A stretch of DNA of 6,559 nucleotides from Erysipelotrichaceae bacterium UBA4808 (lineage in GTDB: Bacteria; Bacillota_I; Bacilli_A; Erysipelotrichales; Erysipelotrichaceae): positions 1-6,559 of the forward strand of contig DHGC01000049.1 of the NCBI GenBank assembly GCA_002402585.1. Direction: 5' to 3'. Numbering within the stretch: position 1 is the stretch's first letter; each line of letters starts with the position of its first letter. Both the position numbers and the translations under genes were made by a program. Of this stretch, positions 1 through 6,055 are shown in pieces. The notes below the pieces were generated by a model. That model ran no database searches. It had not been told where the DNA came from and saw nothing but the letters and a program-made list of their open reading frames with translations.

Positions 1-48
1 GGAAATAACTTTGATAATGCAGCATTTTGGCTCAAAATTGCGTTTTAG
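1..48 (+). CDS. C-terminal end of an upstream protein (partial, unidentified)
   Basis: Frame 1 is open from the window edge and ends at TAG (46-48), giving a tail that reads GNNFDNAAFWLKIAF. The composition looks like real protein, and the stop falls just before the tRNA promoter, which is a sensible place for a gene to end. Frame 2 is also open over this stretch (to TAA near 75), so the choice of frame rests on plausibility only. Fifteen residues are too few to identify a family. No terminator hairpin is evident between this stop and the tRNA promoter, so read-through into the tRNA is possible. Confidence 0.4.
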   Translation, partial: GNNFDNAAFWLKIAF

Positions 49-50
49 AC

Positions 51-79
51 TTTACTTTGATTCGCAAATACGCTAAAAT
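51..79 (+). promoter_or_regulatory. Probable sigma-A promoter of tRNA-His
   Basis: A -35-like TTTACT (51-56; 4 of 6 consensus bases) is followed by a 17-bp spacer and a -10-like TAAAAT (74-79; 5 of 6). Transcription would begin near 86, leaving a short 5' leader before the tRNA at 94. The spacing is ideal but the -35 is weak, so this is inferred from motif and position. Confidence 0.5.
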
Positions 80-93
80 AACACTTGCCTTAT

Positions 94-172
94 GGCGATC
101 GTGGCGAAGTTGGTTAACGCACCGGATTGTGGTTCCGGCATTTCGCGGGTTCGAGCCCCGTCGGTCGCCCCA
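94..172 (+). tRNA. tRNA-His (anticodon GTG)
   Basis: The sequence folds as a cloverleaf. The acceptor stem is formed by 95-101 with 162-168. The extra G at 94 (the G-1 diagnostic of tRNA-His) faces the discriminator C at 169. The D-arm stem is GCG 104-106 with CGC 118-120. The anticodon stem is 122-126 with 134-138, and its loop 127-133 carries anticodon GTG at 129-131. The T-arm stem is 145-149 with 157-161, with loop TTCGAGC (150-156). The CCA end is encoded at 170-172. The variable region (139-144) has six nucleotides rather than the more common five, which does not disturb the fold. It appears to be a single-gene transcription unit with its own promoter and terminator. It decodes CAC and CAU histidine codons. 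Confidence 0.97.
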
Positions 173-184
173 TTAGTTTTAAAC

Positions 185-206
185 AAAGAAGCAATGCTTC
201 TTTTTT
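185..206 (+). terminator. Intrinsic terminator after tRNA-His
   Basis: An 8-bp stem (185-192 with 196-203, core GAAGC/GCTTC) closes a 3-nt loop and runs into six consecutive T residues (201-206). It begins 12 nt after the CCA end of the tRNA, as expected for a terminator of that transcript. It also insulates the downstream opp promoter from tRNA transcription. Confidence 0.85.
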
Positions 207-232
207 ATATCTTTCGTAACTGAAAAGATTGA

Positions 233-256
233 ATGTAAAATTTACATTTAATGTAA
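233..256. promoter_or_regulatory. Two overlapping perfect palindromes, probable operator upstream of oppA
   Basis: Positions 233-247 read ATGTAAAATTTACAT, a perfect 7-1-7 inverted repeat. Positions 242-256 read TTACATTTAATGTAA, a second perfect 7-1-7 inverted repeat sharing six bases with the first. The half-site ATGTAA therefore occurs three times in alternating orientation within 24 bp. The block lies about 40 bp upstream of the -35 box of the opp promoter. This looks like binding sites for a dimeric regulator, but I do not recognise it as CodY, CcpA, GlnR/TnrA, Fur/PerR or ArgR. AT-rich DNA produces short palindromes by chance, so the operator role is an inference. Confidence 0.45.
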
Positions 257-295
257 TAAAAATGAAAGTAAAATGATAGTTTAGTGAAATAATTG

Positions 296-323
296 TTGAC
301 ACGGCATTTTCATACGCTATAAT
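296..323 (+). promoter_or_regulatory. Full-consensus sigma-A promoter of the opp operon
   Basis: A -35 TTGACA (296-301) and a -10 TATAAT (318-323) both match the housekeeping sigma-factor consensus at all six positions, separated by 16 bp. Very AT-rich DNA immediately upstream could act as an UP element. Transcription should start near 330, giving a leader of about 25 nt that contains the purine-rich ribosome binding site of oppA. A promoter this strong suits an abundant substrate-binding lipoprotein. Confidence 0.9.
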
Positions 324-353
324 AACGACATAAAAGGAAAGGAAGTTGAAGAT

Positions 354-1997
354 ATGAAGAAAATATTGATTTTCATCTTAGCTTCGTTGTTGTTTGTCGG
401 CTGTTCTTCTGCCACTCCAACACCTGAAGCTGCCAAAAAGGTTCTTCGTGTAGCGTATAGTGGAGATGTTCTATCCTTGGATTCAAGTGTAGCGACCGAT
501 GGGGTTTCATTTGAAGTCCTAACCGCTTTCACAGAAGGCTTGGTTGAATACGATGCAAACGATGCGATGTTGCCTGGATCTGGGGCTGCAGAAAGCTGGG
601 ATGTATCGGAAGATGGTTTAGAATATGTGTTTAATCTTAAGAAAGACGCAGTATGGTCTAATGGTGATCCTGTAACTGCACATGACTTTGTCTTCGCGTG
701 GCGTCGTTTGGCGGATCCAGCAATGGCAAATGAATATTCCATGATGATCTTGAATGCGAAGTTGAAGAATGGTGAAGCTGTCGTTGCTGGAACCTTACCG
801 TTAGATCAACTGGGTGTTGAAGCAGTCGATGACTATACCTTGAAAGCGACTTTAGAAGCGCAAGTGCCTTGGTTCATCGCATTGATGACATTCCCATCCT
901 TCTTCCCATTGAATGAGAAGTTTGTTACAGAAGCTGGGGACAACTTTGCTACCGGTCCAGATTACTTGTTATCAAACAGTGCGTTCGTATTAACGGAATG
1001 GATCCAAGGTTCAAAAATCGTCTTTGCTAAAAATGAGAAATATTATGATGCAGATAAGATTGCGATCGATGGTATCGATATCACCGTCATTGCAGATCCT
1101 CAAACTGTTAAATTACAATACGACCAAGGCAATTTAGATGTCGCTGCGATGTCGGGTGACTTGGTAACGGGTTATGTTGGTACGGATGACTTTACACCGA
1201 TTCGTAAAGGTTACACATGGTTTATGCCTTTCAACCAAAAATCGACCAATCCTGCAATGCTGAATGAAAACTTCCGTCTTGCGATTGCTTGGGCATTTGA
1301 TCGTAGCTTCATCGTTGATGAAAAACTCAATGATGGTTCGATCGTTGCGGATGGCTTCGTTCCACGTGGCTTGGCTTCAAGCGCACAAGGTGAAGATTTC
1401 CGTGATTCAGCTCCAAAATACTTTGGTTACGATCCTGCACAAGCGCTAGCTTATTGGGAAGCGGCTAAAGCTGAATTGGGTACAGATACCGTTACATTTG
1501 AACTCTTAGTTGGTACACCTGGAGATGACTCTGGTTTAGCGGCAGGTGCTGCTGAATACATTAAAGCTGAAGTCGAGAAGAATCTTCCTGGCGTAACCGT
1601 CAATATCAAGACGGTACTTAAGAAAGAGCGTTTGGATTTGATGAACCCATCGCGTGCAGAATATGATGTCGCAATAACTCGTTGGGGTCCTGACTATGCT
1701 GATCCACTTACATATTTACAAGATCTCTTAGTTTCGACTTCTAATTACAACTATGGAAACTGGGTTGACACAACTTACGATGCCTTGGTAGCGGATGTTG
1801 CACCTGGAGGCGCATTTGCGGCTGATGCAGATGTTCGTTGGGATAAGTTGGTTGAAATTGAAGCATATGCCTTGAATAAAGCTGTTGTTGTCCCAATGTG
1901 GCAAACAGGTTCGGCAATGGTGATTAAACCGAATGTCGATGGCATTGAATACCACGTTTTGGGTATGACCAATTACAAACGCACTACGATTAACTAA
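354..1997 (+). CDS. oppA: Oligopeptide ABC transporter substrate-binding lipoprotein (OppA-like, SBP family 5)
   Basis: This is the extracellular receptor that binds peptides and delivers them to the OppBC channel. The 547-residue length is normal for the family. Residues 1-17 form a lipoprotein signal peptide: positively charged MKK, a hydrophobic core, and a lipobox FVGC whose Cys17 would be lipidated and anchor the protein to the outer face of the membrane. Phe at the -3 position is less usual than Leu. The family-5 signature is clear at about residues 79-122, including AESWDVSEDG, WSNGDPVTAHDFVFAWRRL and ADP. The C-terminal lobe has the family block RWGPDYADPLTYL (443-455) and SNYNYGNW (463-470). 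The start is set by the purine-rich AGGAAAGGAAG (335-345), 8 nt before the ATG, and by the signal peptide. It is the first gene of the operon, driven by the consensus promoter just upstream. Dipeptide or other solutes are possible, since family 5 is broad. Confidence 0.95.
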   Translation: MKKILIFILASLLFVGCSSATPTPEAAKKVLRVAYSGDVLSLDSSVATDGVSFEVLTAFTEGLVEYDANDAMLPGSGAAESWDVSEDGLEYVFNLKKDAVWSNGDPVTAHDFVFAWRRLADPAMANEYSMMILNAKLKNGEAVVAGTLPLDQLGVEAVDDYTLKATLEAQVPWFIALMTFPSFFPLNEKFVTEAGDNFATGPDYLLSNSAFVLTEWIQGSKIVFAKNEKYYDADKIAIDGIDITVIADPQTVKLQYDQGNLDVAAMSGDLVTGYVGTDDFTPIRKGYTWFMPFNQKSTNPAMLNENFRLAIAWAFDRSFIVDEKLNDGSIVADGFVPRGLASSAQGEDFRDSAPKYFGYDPAQALAYWEAAKAELGTDTVTFELLVGTPGDDSGLAAGAAEYIKAEVEKNLPGVTVNIKTVLKKERLDLMNPSRAEYDVAITRWGPDYADPLTYLQDLLVSTSNYNYGNWVDTTYDALVADVAPGGAFAADADVRWDKLVEIEAYALNKAVVVPMWQTGSAMVIKPNVDGIEYHVLGMTNYKRTTIN

Positions 1998-2007
1998 TGC
2001 GTGATGC

Positions 2008-2040
2008 AATGGGAACCTTCTAATCGAGGTTCCCATTTTA
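2008..2040 (+). terminator. Intercistronic hairpin between oppA and oppB (partial terminator or mRNA stabiliser)
   Basis: An 11-bp stem (2008-2018 with 2027-2037, core GGGAACCT/AGGTTCCC) closes an 8-nt loop and is followed by only a short T-run (TTTT, 2036-2039, partly inside the stem). It starts 10 nt after the oppA stop, and oppB follows with its own ribosome binding site but no evident promoter. In binding-protein-dependent operons, such hairpins commonly reduce transcription into the permease genes and protect the upstream mRNA from 3' exonucleases. That role is inferred here. Confidence 0.75.
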
Positions 2041-2060
2041 CACGATGAAAGGAGCGCACG

Positions 2061-2996
2061 ATGTTTAAATTTATTGCCAAACGATTCTTCTGGTCGATGG
2101 TAACCTTGTTCACAATCTTAATCCTTCTTTTTCTGTTGCTCCAGTTTTTACCGGGGACTCCTTTTAATGATGAAAAACTCAGTGAAGCTTCAAAAGCTCT
2201 CTTGAATGCGAAATATGGTTTAGACCAGCCTTTCTTTTCTCGTTTCTACATTTATATGAAGAATATTCTGACGGAGTTCGACTTTGGGATTTCACTTTCC
2301 ATTCAACGCAACTGGATGGTTAAAAATATTGTCTTACCTCGCCTGGGCATTTCGGTTCGCATTGGACTTCAGGCCTTGGCATTGGGAACTGGGATGGGTG
2401 TTATCTTTGGTGTCGTTTCTGCTTCCAATAAGAATACGTGGTTAGACACCTTGGCAACGGTTGTGGCCATCATCGGTGTTAGTATTCCTTCGTATGTCTT
2501 TGCCTTGTTGCTCAGTTATACCTTTGGATACAAATTACCACTCTTCAGCATCATTTTTGATTTTAACGATCCACTGAAGTCTTCAATCCTACCTACAATC
2601 GCTCTATCCATGTTTGTCATGGCGCAAGTGACACGTTTCTTAAGAACGGAACTGATTGAAGTCCTTGGCTCAGATTACATTCGTTTGGTAGAAGCCAAAG
2701 GGGTCAATCGATTCAAAGTCATCGCACGCCATGGTTTGAGGAATGCTTTGATTTCGGTCATTACGATCTTAGGACCTTTAACCGTTACATTATTAACGGG
2801 ATCATTAGTGGTTGAGAAGGTATATGCGGTGCCAGGCATCGGTAGTTTACTCGTCAATGCGATTCTAACCAATGACTATAATGTCATCGTTATGATTGCC
2901 TTTGTTTACAGTGCCTTGTATATCACGATGAATTTGATTGTTGATATTCTTTATGGCATCATCGATCCACGAATTCGTGTTGCGAAAGGAGCTTAA
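2061..2996 (+). CDS. oppB: Oligopeptide ABC transporter permease OppB
   Basis: This is one of the two integral membrane subunits forming the translocation channel. The 311-residue length is typical of OppB/DppB. About six hydrophobic segments are visible, near residues 10-31, 97-120, 131-154, 175-193, 232-253 and 274-299. The N-terminal MFKFIAKRFF followed by FLPGTP (29-34) is the usual start of this family. The cytoplasmic EAA-type coupling loop lies at about 205-230 (DYIRLVEAKG, then RHGLRNAL) and would dock onto an ATPase subunit. It is followed by the family block VEKVYAVPGIGSLLVNAI (251-268) and ends in YGIIDPRIR. AAAGGAG (2048-2054), 6 nt before the ATG, fixes the start. The gene is preceded by the intercistronic hairpin and followed after 2 bp by oppC. 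Nothing in it is truncated or unusual. Confidence 0.95.
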   Translation: MFKFIAKRFFWSMVTLFTILILLFLLLQFLPGTPFNDEKLSEASKALLNAKYGLDQPFFSRFYIYMKNILTEFDFGISLSIQRNWMVKNIVLPRLGISVRIGLQALALGTGMGVIFGVVSASNKNTWLDTLATVVAIIGVSIPSYVFALLLSYTFGYKLPLFSIIFDFNDPLKSSILPTIALSMFVMAQVTRFLRTELIEVLGSDYIRLVEAKGVNRFKVIARHGLRNALISVITILGPLTVTLLTGSLVVEKVYAVPGIGSLLVNAILTNDYNVIVMIAFVYSALYITMNLIVDILYGIIDPRIRVAKGA

Positions 2997-2998
2997 TC

Positions 2999-4003
2999 AT
3001 GCGTGAATATCGTAAAGAAGAATTCAAGCGATTGGAAATGCGTGAATATGCCCAACAAGAAATGTTATTGGGTGAAGATCCAAAGTTCTTTCGAGATGCA
3101 TTCCGTCGTTTCAAACGCAATAAGGGGGCACATATCGCATTATACATGATCATCTTAATTCTAGGTTTGGCTGCATTGGGTCCTTACTTTGGTGGCCATG
3201 TTTATAATGAAGTCATCACCACGCACATCAATCTACCACCACGTGTTCCTTTCTTGGAGAACTTTGGCCTTTTCAATGGCTTACGGATGGGTGAAAACAT
3301 CTACATTAAAAAAGGACTGGAAGATATTTATTACTGGTTTGGGACCGATGGTTTAGGCCGTGACCTTTGGGCACGTGTTTGGATGGGGACGCGTATTTCG
3401 TTCTTGGTCGCTTTCGTTGCGGTTATCATTGATGTCTTTTTTGGCATCACTTATGGTCTTGTATCGGGTTACTTCGGCGGTAAAGTAGACCTGTTTATGC
3501 AACGTTTCGTTGAAATCATCTCTGGGATTCCAAATTTGGTCGTTGTCATTCTTTTGGTTTTGGTTTTAAAACCAGGTTTACAATCCATTATCTTTGCTTT
3601 GATGATCACAGGGTGGATCTCGATGAGCCGTGTCGTCCGTTCGCAAGTTCTTAAACTTAAAGAATTAGAATTTGTTTTGGCAGCGCGTACCTTGGGTGCG
3701 AACTCATTCACCATCATTTTGAAAGAAATGTTACCAAACATCATTGGTCAAATCATCGTCATGACGATGTTCTCCATTCCAAATGCAATTTTCTATGAAT
3801 CATTTCTAGCCTTTGTTGGTTTGGGCTTACAACCTCCTTTGGCTTCATTAGGGGTATTGATCTCGACCGGTTATCAATCACTTTTGATTTATCCGCATAT
3901 GGTCATTTTCCCAGTTGTTGTTTTGTCCCTTCTGATGTTGAGTTTCAATCTTGTCGCAGATGGCTTAAGGGATGCATTTGATCCCAAGATGAAAGGATTT
4001 TAG
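2999..4003 (+). CDS. oppC: Oligopeptide ABC transporter permease OppC
   Basis: This is the second membrane subunit, which pairs with OppB to form the peptide channel. It has 334 residues. A charged N-terminal tail of about 43 residues precedes the first membrane segment (about 45-63). An extracytoplasmic stretch then contains LPPRVPF (79-85) and leads to the family hallmark FGTDGLGRDLWARVWMGTR (114-132). Further membrane segments lie near 134-158, 176-190, 195-210, 250-274 and 297-320. The EAA-type coupling loop is at 228-247 (AARTLGA, then LPN). The blocks ESFLAFVGLGLQPP (267-280) and NLVADGLRDAFDPK (317-330) are diagnostic of OppC/DppC. The ribosome binding site AAAGGAG overlaps the last codons of oppB, and only 2 bp separate the two genes, indicating coupled translation. 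Confidence 0.95.
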   Translation: MREYRKEEFKRLEMREYAQQEMLLGEDPKFFRDAFRRFKRNKGAHIALYMIILILGLAALGPYFGGHVYNEVITTHINLPPRVPFLENFGLFNGLRMGENIYIKKGLEDIYYWFGTDGLGRDLWARVWMGTRISFLVAFVAVIIDVFFGITYGLVSGYFGGKVDLFMQRFVEIISGIPNLVVVILLVLVLKPGLQSIIFALMITGWISMSRVVRSQVLKLKELEFVLAARTLGANSFTIILKEMLPNIIGQIIVMTMFSIPNAIFYESFLAFVGLGLQPPLASLGVLISTGYQSLLIYPHMVIFPVVVLSLLMLSFNLVADGLRDAFDPKMKGF

Positions 4004-4008
4004 GTGCG

Positions 4009-5085
4009 ATGATGGAAAAAAATCAAATTCTCGAAGTCAAAAACCTTCAATTATCATTTCATTTGGATGCCGGTGTTAACCATGTCATCCGTGATATCAG
4101 CTTTAATTTGTTCAAAGGGGAGACTCTTGCGATTGTCGGTGAATCGGGTTCAGGTAAATCCGTTACCACGAAAGCCATTCTTGGTTTGATTGATGACAAT
4201 GGGGCGGTAGAAGAAGGCTCGATTCTCTTTCGTTTGCGTGAGAACGATAAAGAAGAAATCGTTGATCTTTTACACCAATCCAAGAGCTATATGCAAAAGC
4301 ATGTTCGTGGCCGTAAGATCGCCATCATCTTCCAAGATCCCATGACATCGCTCGACCCTACCATGAACATTGGTAAACAGATCATGGAGAGTATGTTGGA
4401 ACATAAACTCGTCAAATCGAAACAAGAGGCGAAAGCCCGTACGAAAGTTCTTTTGGAACTCGTTGGTATCGATCATCCAGAGAAGCGAATGAAACAGTAT
4501 CCACATCAATTATCGGGTGGGATGCGTCAACGTGTGGTCATTGCGATTGCCTTGGCCTGTGAACCGGATCTCTTGATTGCGGATGAACCCACAACGGCGC
4601 TGGATGTGACCATTCAATCCCAAATCTTGGAACTCATCAAAGACATCCAAAAGAAGACCGGTGTCGCCATCATTTTCATTACCCATGATTTAGGGGTTGT
4701 GGCTAATGTGGCCGATCGCGTCGCAGTCATGTATGCGGGCAAGCTTGTGGAAGAAGGCTTGGCTGAAGAGATCTATTACAATCCGAAACATCCCTATACC
4801 TGGGGGTTATTATCCAGCATTCCTTCGATGGACAGTAAGGAAGAAGAAATTGAATCCATTCCTGGTAGTCCACCGAATTTGATCAATCCTCCTAAAGGGG
4901 ATGCCTTTGCTTATCGTTCCAATTATGCTTTAGCGATTGATTTCGAAGAGATCCCACCGTTCTTTAAGATCAGTGAGACACATTCCGTCGCCAGTTGGTT
5001 GTATCATCCTTTGGCTCCAAAGGTTGAAATGCCGGAGGTCTTGCAGAAACGTTTAGCGAAATATCGACAACAGAAGGAGGTTTGA
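4009..5085 (+). CDS. oppD: Oligopeptide ABC transporter ATP-binding protein OppD
   Basis: This is one of two different cytoplasmic ATPases that power peptide import. The 358 residues contain all ABC motifs: Walker A GESGSGKS (44-51), Q-loop FQDP (108-111), signature LSGGMRQ (168-174), Walker B LLIADE (188-193, catalytic Glu193), D-loop ALD (197-199) and switch His226. The oligopeptide-type C-terminal domain starts at NPKHPYTWGLL (258-268). Its four cysteines, which in many OppD/DppD proteins bind an Fe-S cluster, are replaced by Asp298, Ser304, Asp311 and Ser329. The surrounding pattern (GDAFAYR, YALAID, VASWLY) is kept, resembling the AmiE-like OppD proteins of streptococci. The start is ambiguous between tandem ATGs at 4009 and 4012: AGGA (3994-3997) lies 11 nt before the first and AGGTG (4002-4006) lies 5 nt before the second. 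The gap to oppC is 5 bp. Confidence 0.95.
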   Translation: MMEKNQILEVKNLQLSFHLDAGVNHVIRDISFNLFKGETLAIVGESGSGKSVTTKAILGLIDDNGAVEEGSILFRLRENDKEEIVDLLHQSKSYMQKHVRGRKIAIIFQDPMTSLDPTMNIGKQIMESMLEHKLVKSKQEAKARTKVLLELVGIDHPEKRMKQYPHQLSGGMRQRVVIAIALACEPDLLIADEPTTALDVTIQSQILELIKDIQKKTGVAIIFITHDLGVVANVADRVAVMYAGKLVEEGLAEEIYYNPKHPYTWGLLSSIPSMDSKEEEIESIPGSPPNLINPPKGDAFAYRSNYALAIDFEEIPPFFKISETHSVASWLYHPLAPKVEMPEVLQKRLAKYRQQKEV

Positions 5086-5086
5086 C

Positions 5087-6031
5087 ATGAGCACGAATAA
5101 AGTACTCTTAGAGGTTAAAAACTTAAAACAGTTCTTCCGTGTCGATCGTAAGACAACGACACGTGCTGTGGATGATGTCAGCTTTCACATCTATGAAGGG
5201 GAGACTTTCAGTGTGGTTGGTGAGTCAGGCAGTGGTAAGTCGACGCTTGGTCGTACTCTGATTCGAATCTATGATGGTAACAGTGGTGAAGTGACGTTCA
5301 TGGGTAAGAAGATCTCGGGTAAGCTCAGCGAAGAGACGCGTCAATTTCTAAGGAAGAACATGCAGATGATCTTCCAAGATCCAATGGCATCACTCAATCC
5401 CCGTAAGAAAGTCCTGGATACCGTAGCCTTTGGTTTGGATGTCAATAAGATGACGACAACGGCTGAAGAGCGCAAAGCCAGGGTCTTGGAAGTGCTCAAA
5501 TCGGTGGGTCTTCATGAAGATCACTTGAATCGTTTCCCACATCAATTCTCAGGTGGACAACGCCAACGTATCGGTGTCGCCCGTGCTTTGGTTTTACAGC
5601 CGAAGTTTATTATTGCGGATGAAATCATCTCCGCTTTGGATGTGTCCATCCAAGCGCAGGTCATCAACTTGATGAAGAAGCTTCAACGTGAATTGGGTTT
5701 GACCTATATGTTCATTGCCCATGATCTTTCCATGGTCCGTTACATCTCCGATCGTGTCGCGGTCATGCATGTTGGACACATCGTTGAGATGGGAACAGTG
5801 GATGATGTCTATAACAATCCCATTCATCCTTATACGCGTTCCTTGTTATCCGCGATTCCGCATCCGGATCCTGTGCGAGAAAAAAGCCGTAAACGCTTTG
5901 TCTACGACATCTCAAATGTCATTTACAATGATTCACACATGAAACAATTAAGTGATACGCATTCCGTGTTGACAACGGATAAGGATTTTGAAATGTGGTC
6001 TAAAGGGGATTATTCGCTAAGTCTAAAATAA
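5087..6031 (+). CDS. oppF: Oligopeptide ABC transporter ATP-binding protein OppF
   Basis: This is the second ATPase subunit, forming a heterodimer with OppD under the OppBC channel. The 314 residues carry Walker A GESGSGKS (45-52), Q-loop Gln97 (FQDP), signature FSGGQRQ (154-160), Walker B FIIADE (174-179, catalytic Glu179), D-loop SALD (182-185) and switch His212 in AHDLS. All catalytic residues are present, so both ATP sites of the dimer could be competent. The residues after the catalytic Glu are Ile-Ile rather than the Pro-containing pair seen in many relatives. The C-terminal peptide-transporter region begins with NNPIHPYTRSLLSAIP (243-258), and the tail (about 265-314) lacks the cysteines found in many OppF proteins, as in AmiF-like proteins. 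Translation starts 1 bp after the oppD stop, with a near-perfect AAGGAGG (5074-5080) inside the oppD 3' end. The stop codon runs directly into the terminator stem. Confidence 0.95.
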   Translation: MSTNKVLLEVKNLKQFFRVDRKTTTRAVDDVSFHIYEGETFSVVGESGSGKSTLGRTLIRIYDGNSGEVTFMGKKISGKLSEETRQFLRKNMQMIFQDPMASLNPRKKVLDTVAFGLDVNKMTTTAEERKARVLEVLKSVGLHEDHLNRFPHQFSGGQRQRIGVARALVLQPKFIIADEIISALDVSIQAQVINLMKKLQRELGLTYMFIAHDLSMVRYISDRVAVMHVGHIVEMGTVDDVYNNPIHPYTRSLLSAIPHPDPVREKSRKRFVYDISNVIYNDSHMKQLSDTHSVLTTDKDFEMWSKGDYSLSLK

Positions 6032-6055
6032 AACCGAGTTAATCCTCGGTTTTTT
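6030..6055. terminator. Bidirectional intrinsic terminator between oppF and the LapA-like gene
   Basis: A 9-bp stem (6030-6038 with 6045-6053, core CCGAG/CTCGG) closes a 6-nt loop. On the + strand it runs into T6050-6055, and on the minus strand into TTTTATTTT. It therefore can end both convergent transcripts. The oppF stop codon (6029-6031) enters the left arm. The LapA-like gene's stop codon (6039-6041 complement) lies in the loop, and its last codons form the right arm. Confidence 0.9.

Noticed and set aside
94..206. tRNA-His as an integration (attachment) site for a mobile element
   Set aside because: No partial repeat of the tRNA 3' end, integrase or phage-like gene is seen in the window. 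The neighbouring genes are ordinary transport genes.
114..302. Minus-strand 62-codon open frame over the tRNA and the oppA upstream region
   Set aside because: It runs antisense through tRNA-His, its terminator and the opp regulatory region, and the product has no recognisable features.
207..353. Possible riboswitch, T-box leader or small RNA between tRNA-His and oppA
   Set aside because: The leader downstream of the consensus promoter is only about 25 nt, too short for a riboswitch or T-box. No conserved aptamer-like elements are visible in the AT-rich DNA.
317..742. Minus-strand 141-codon open frame opposite the 5' end of oppA
   Set aside because: It is a shadow of oppA, whose + strand product is an unmistakable family-5 receptor. 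It also overlaps the opp promoter and has no clear ribosome binding site context.
1728..2036. Minus-strand 102-codon open frame opposite the 3' end of oppA
   Set aside because: It lies antisense to conserved oppA codons, starts inside the intercistronic hairpin, and yields a low-complexity, unrecognisable protein.
3469..3744. Minus-strand 91-codon open frame within oppC
   Set aside because: It is antisense to the conserved membrane and EAA-loop region of oppC. The product is basic and featureless.
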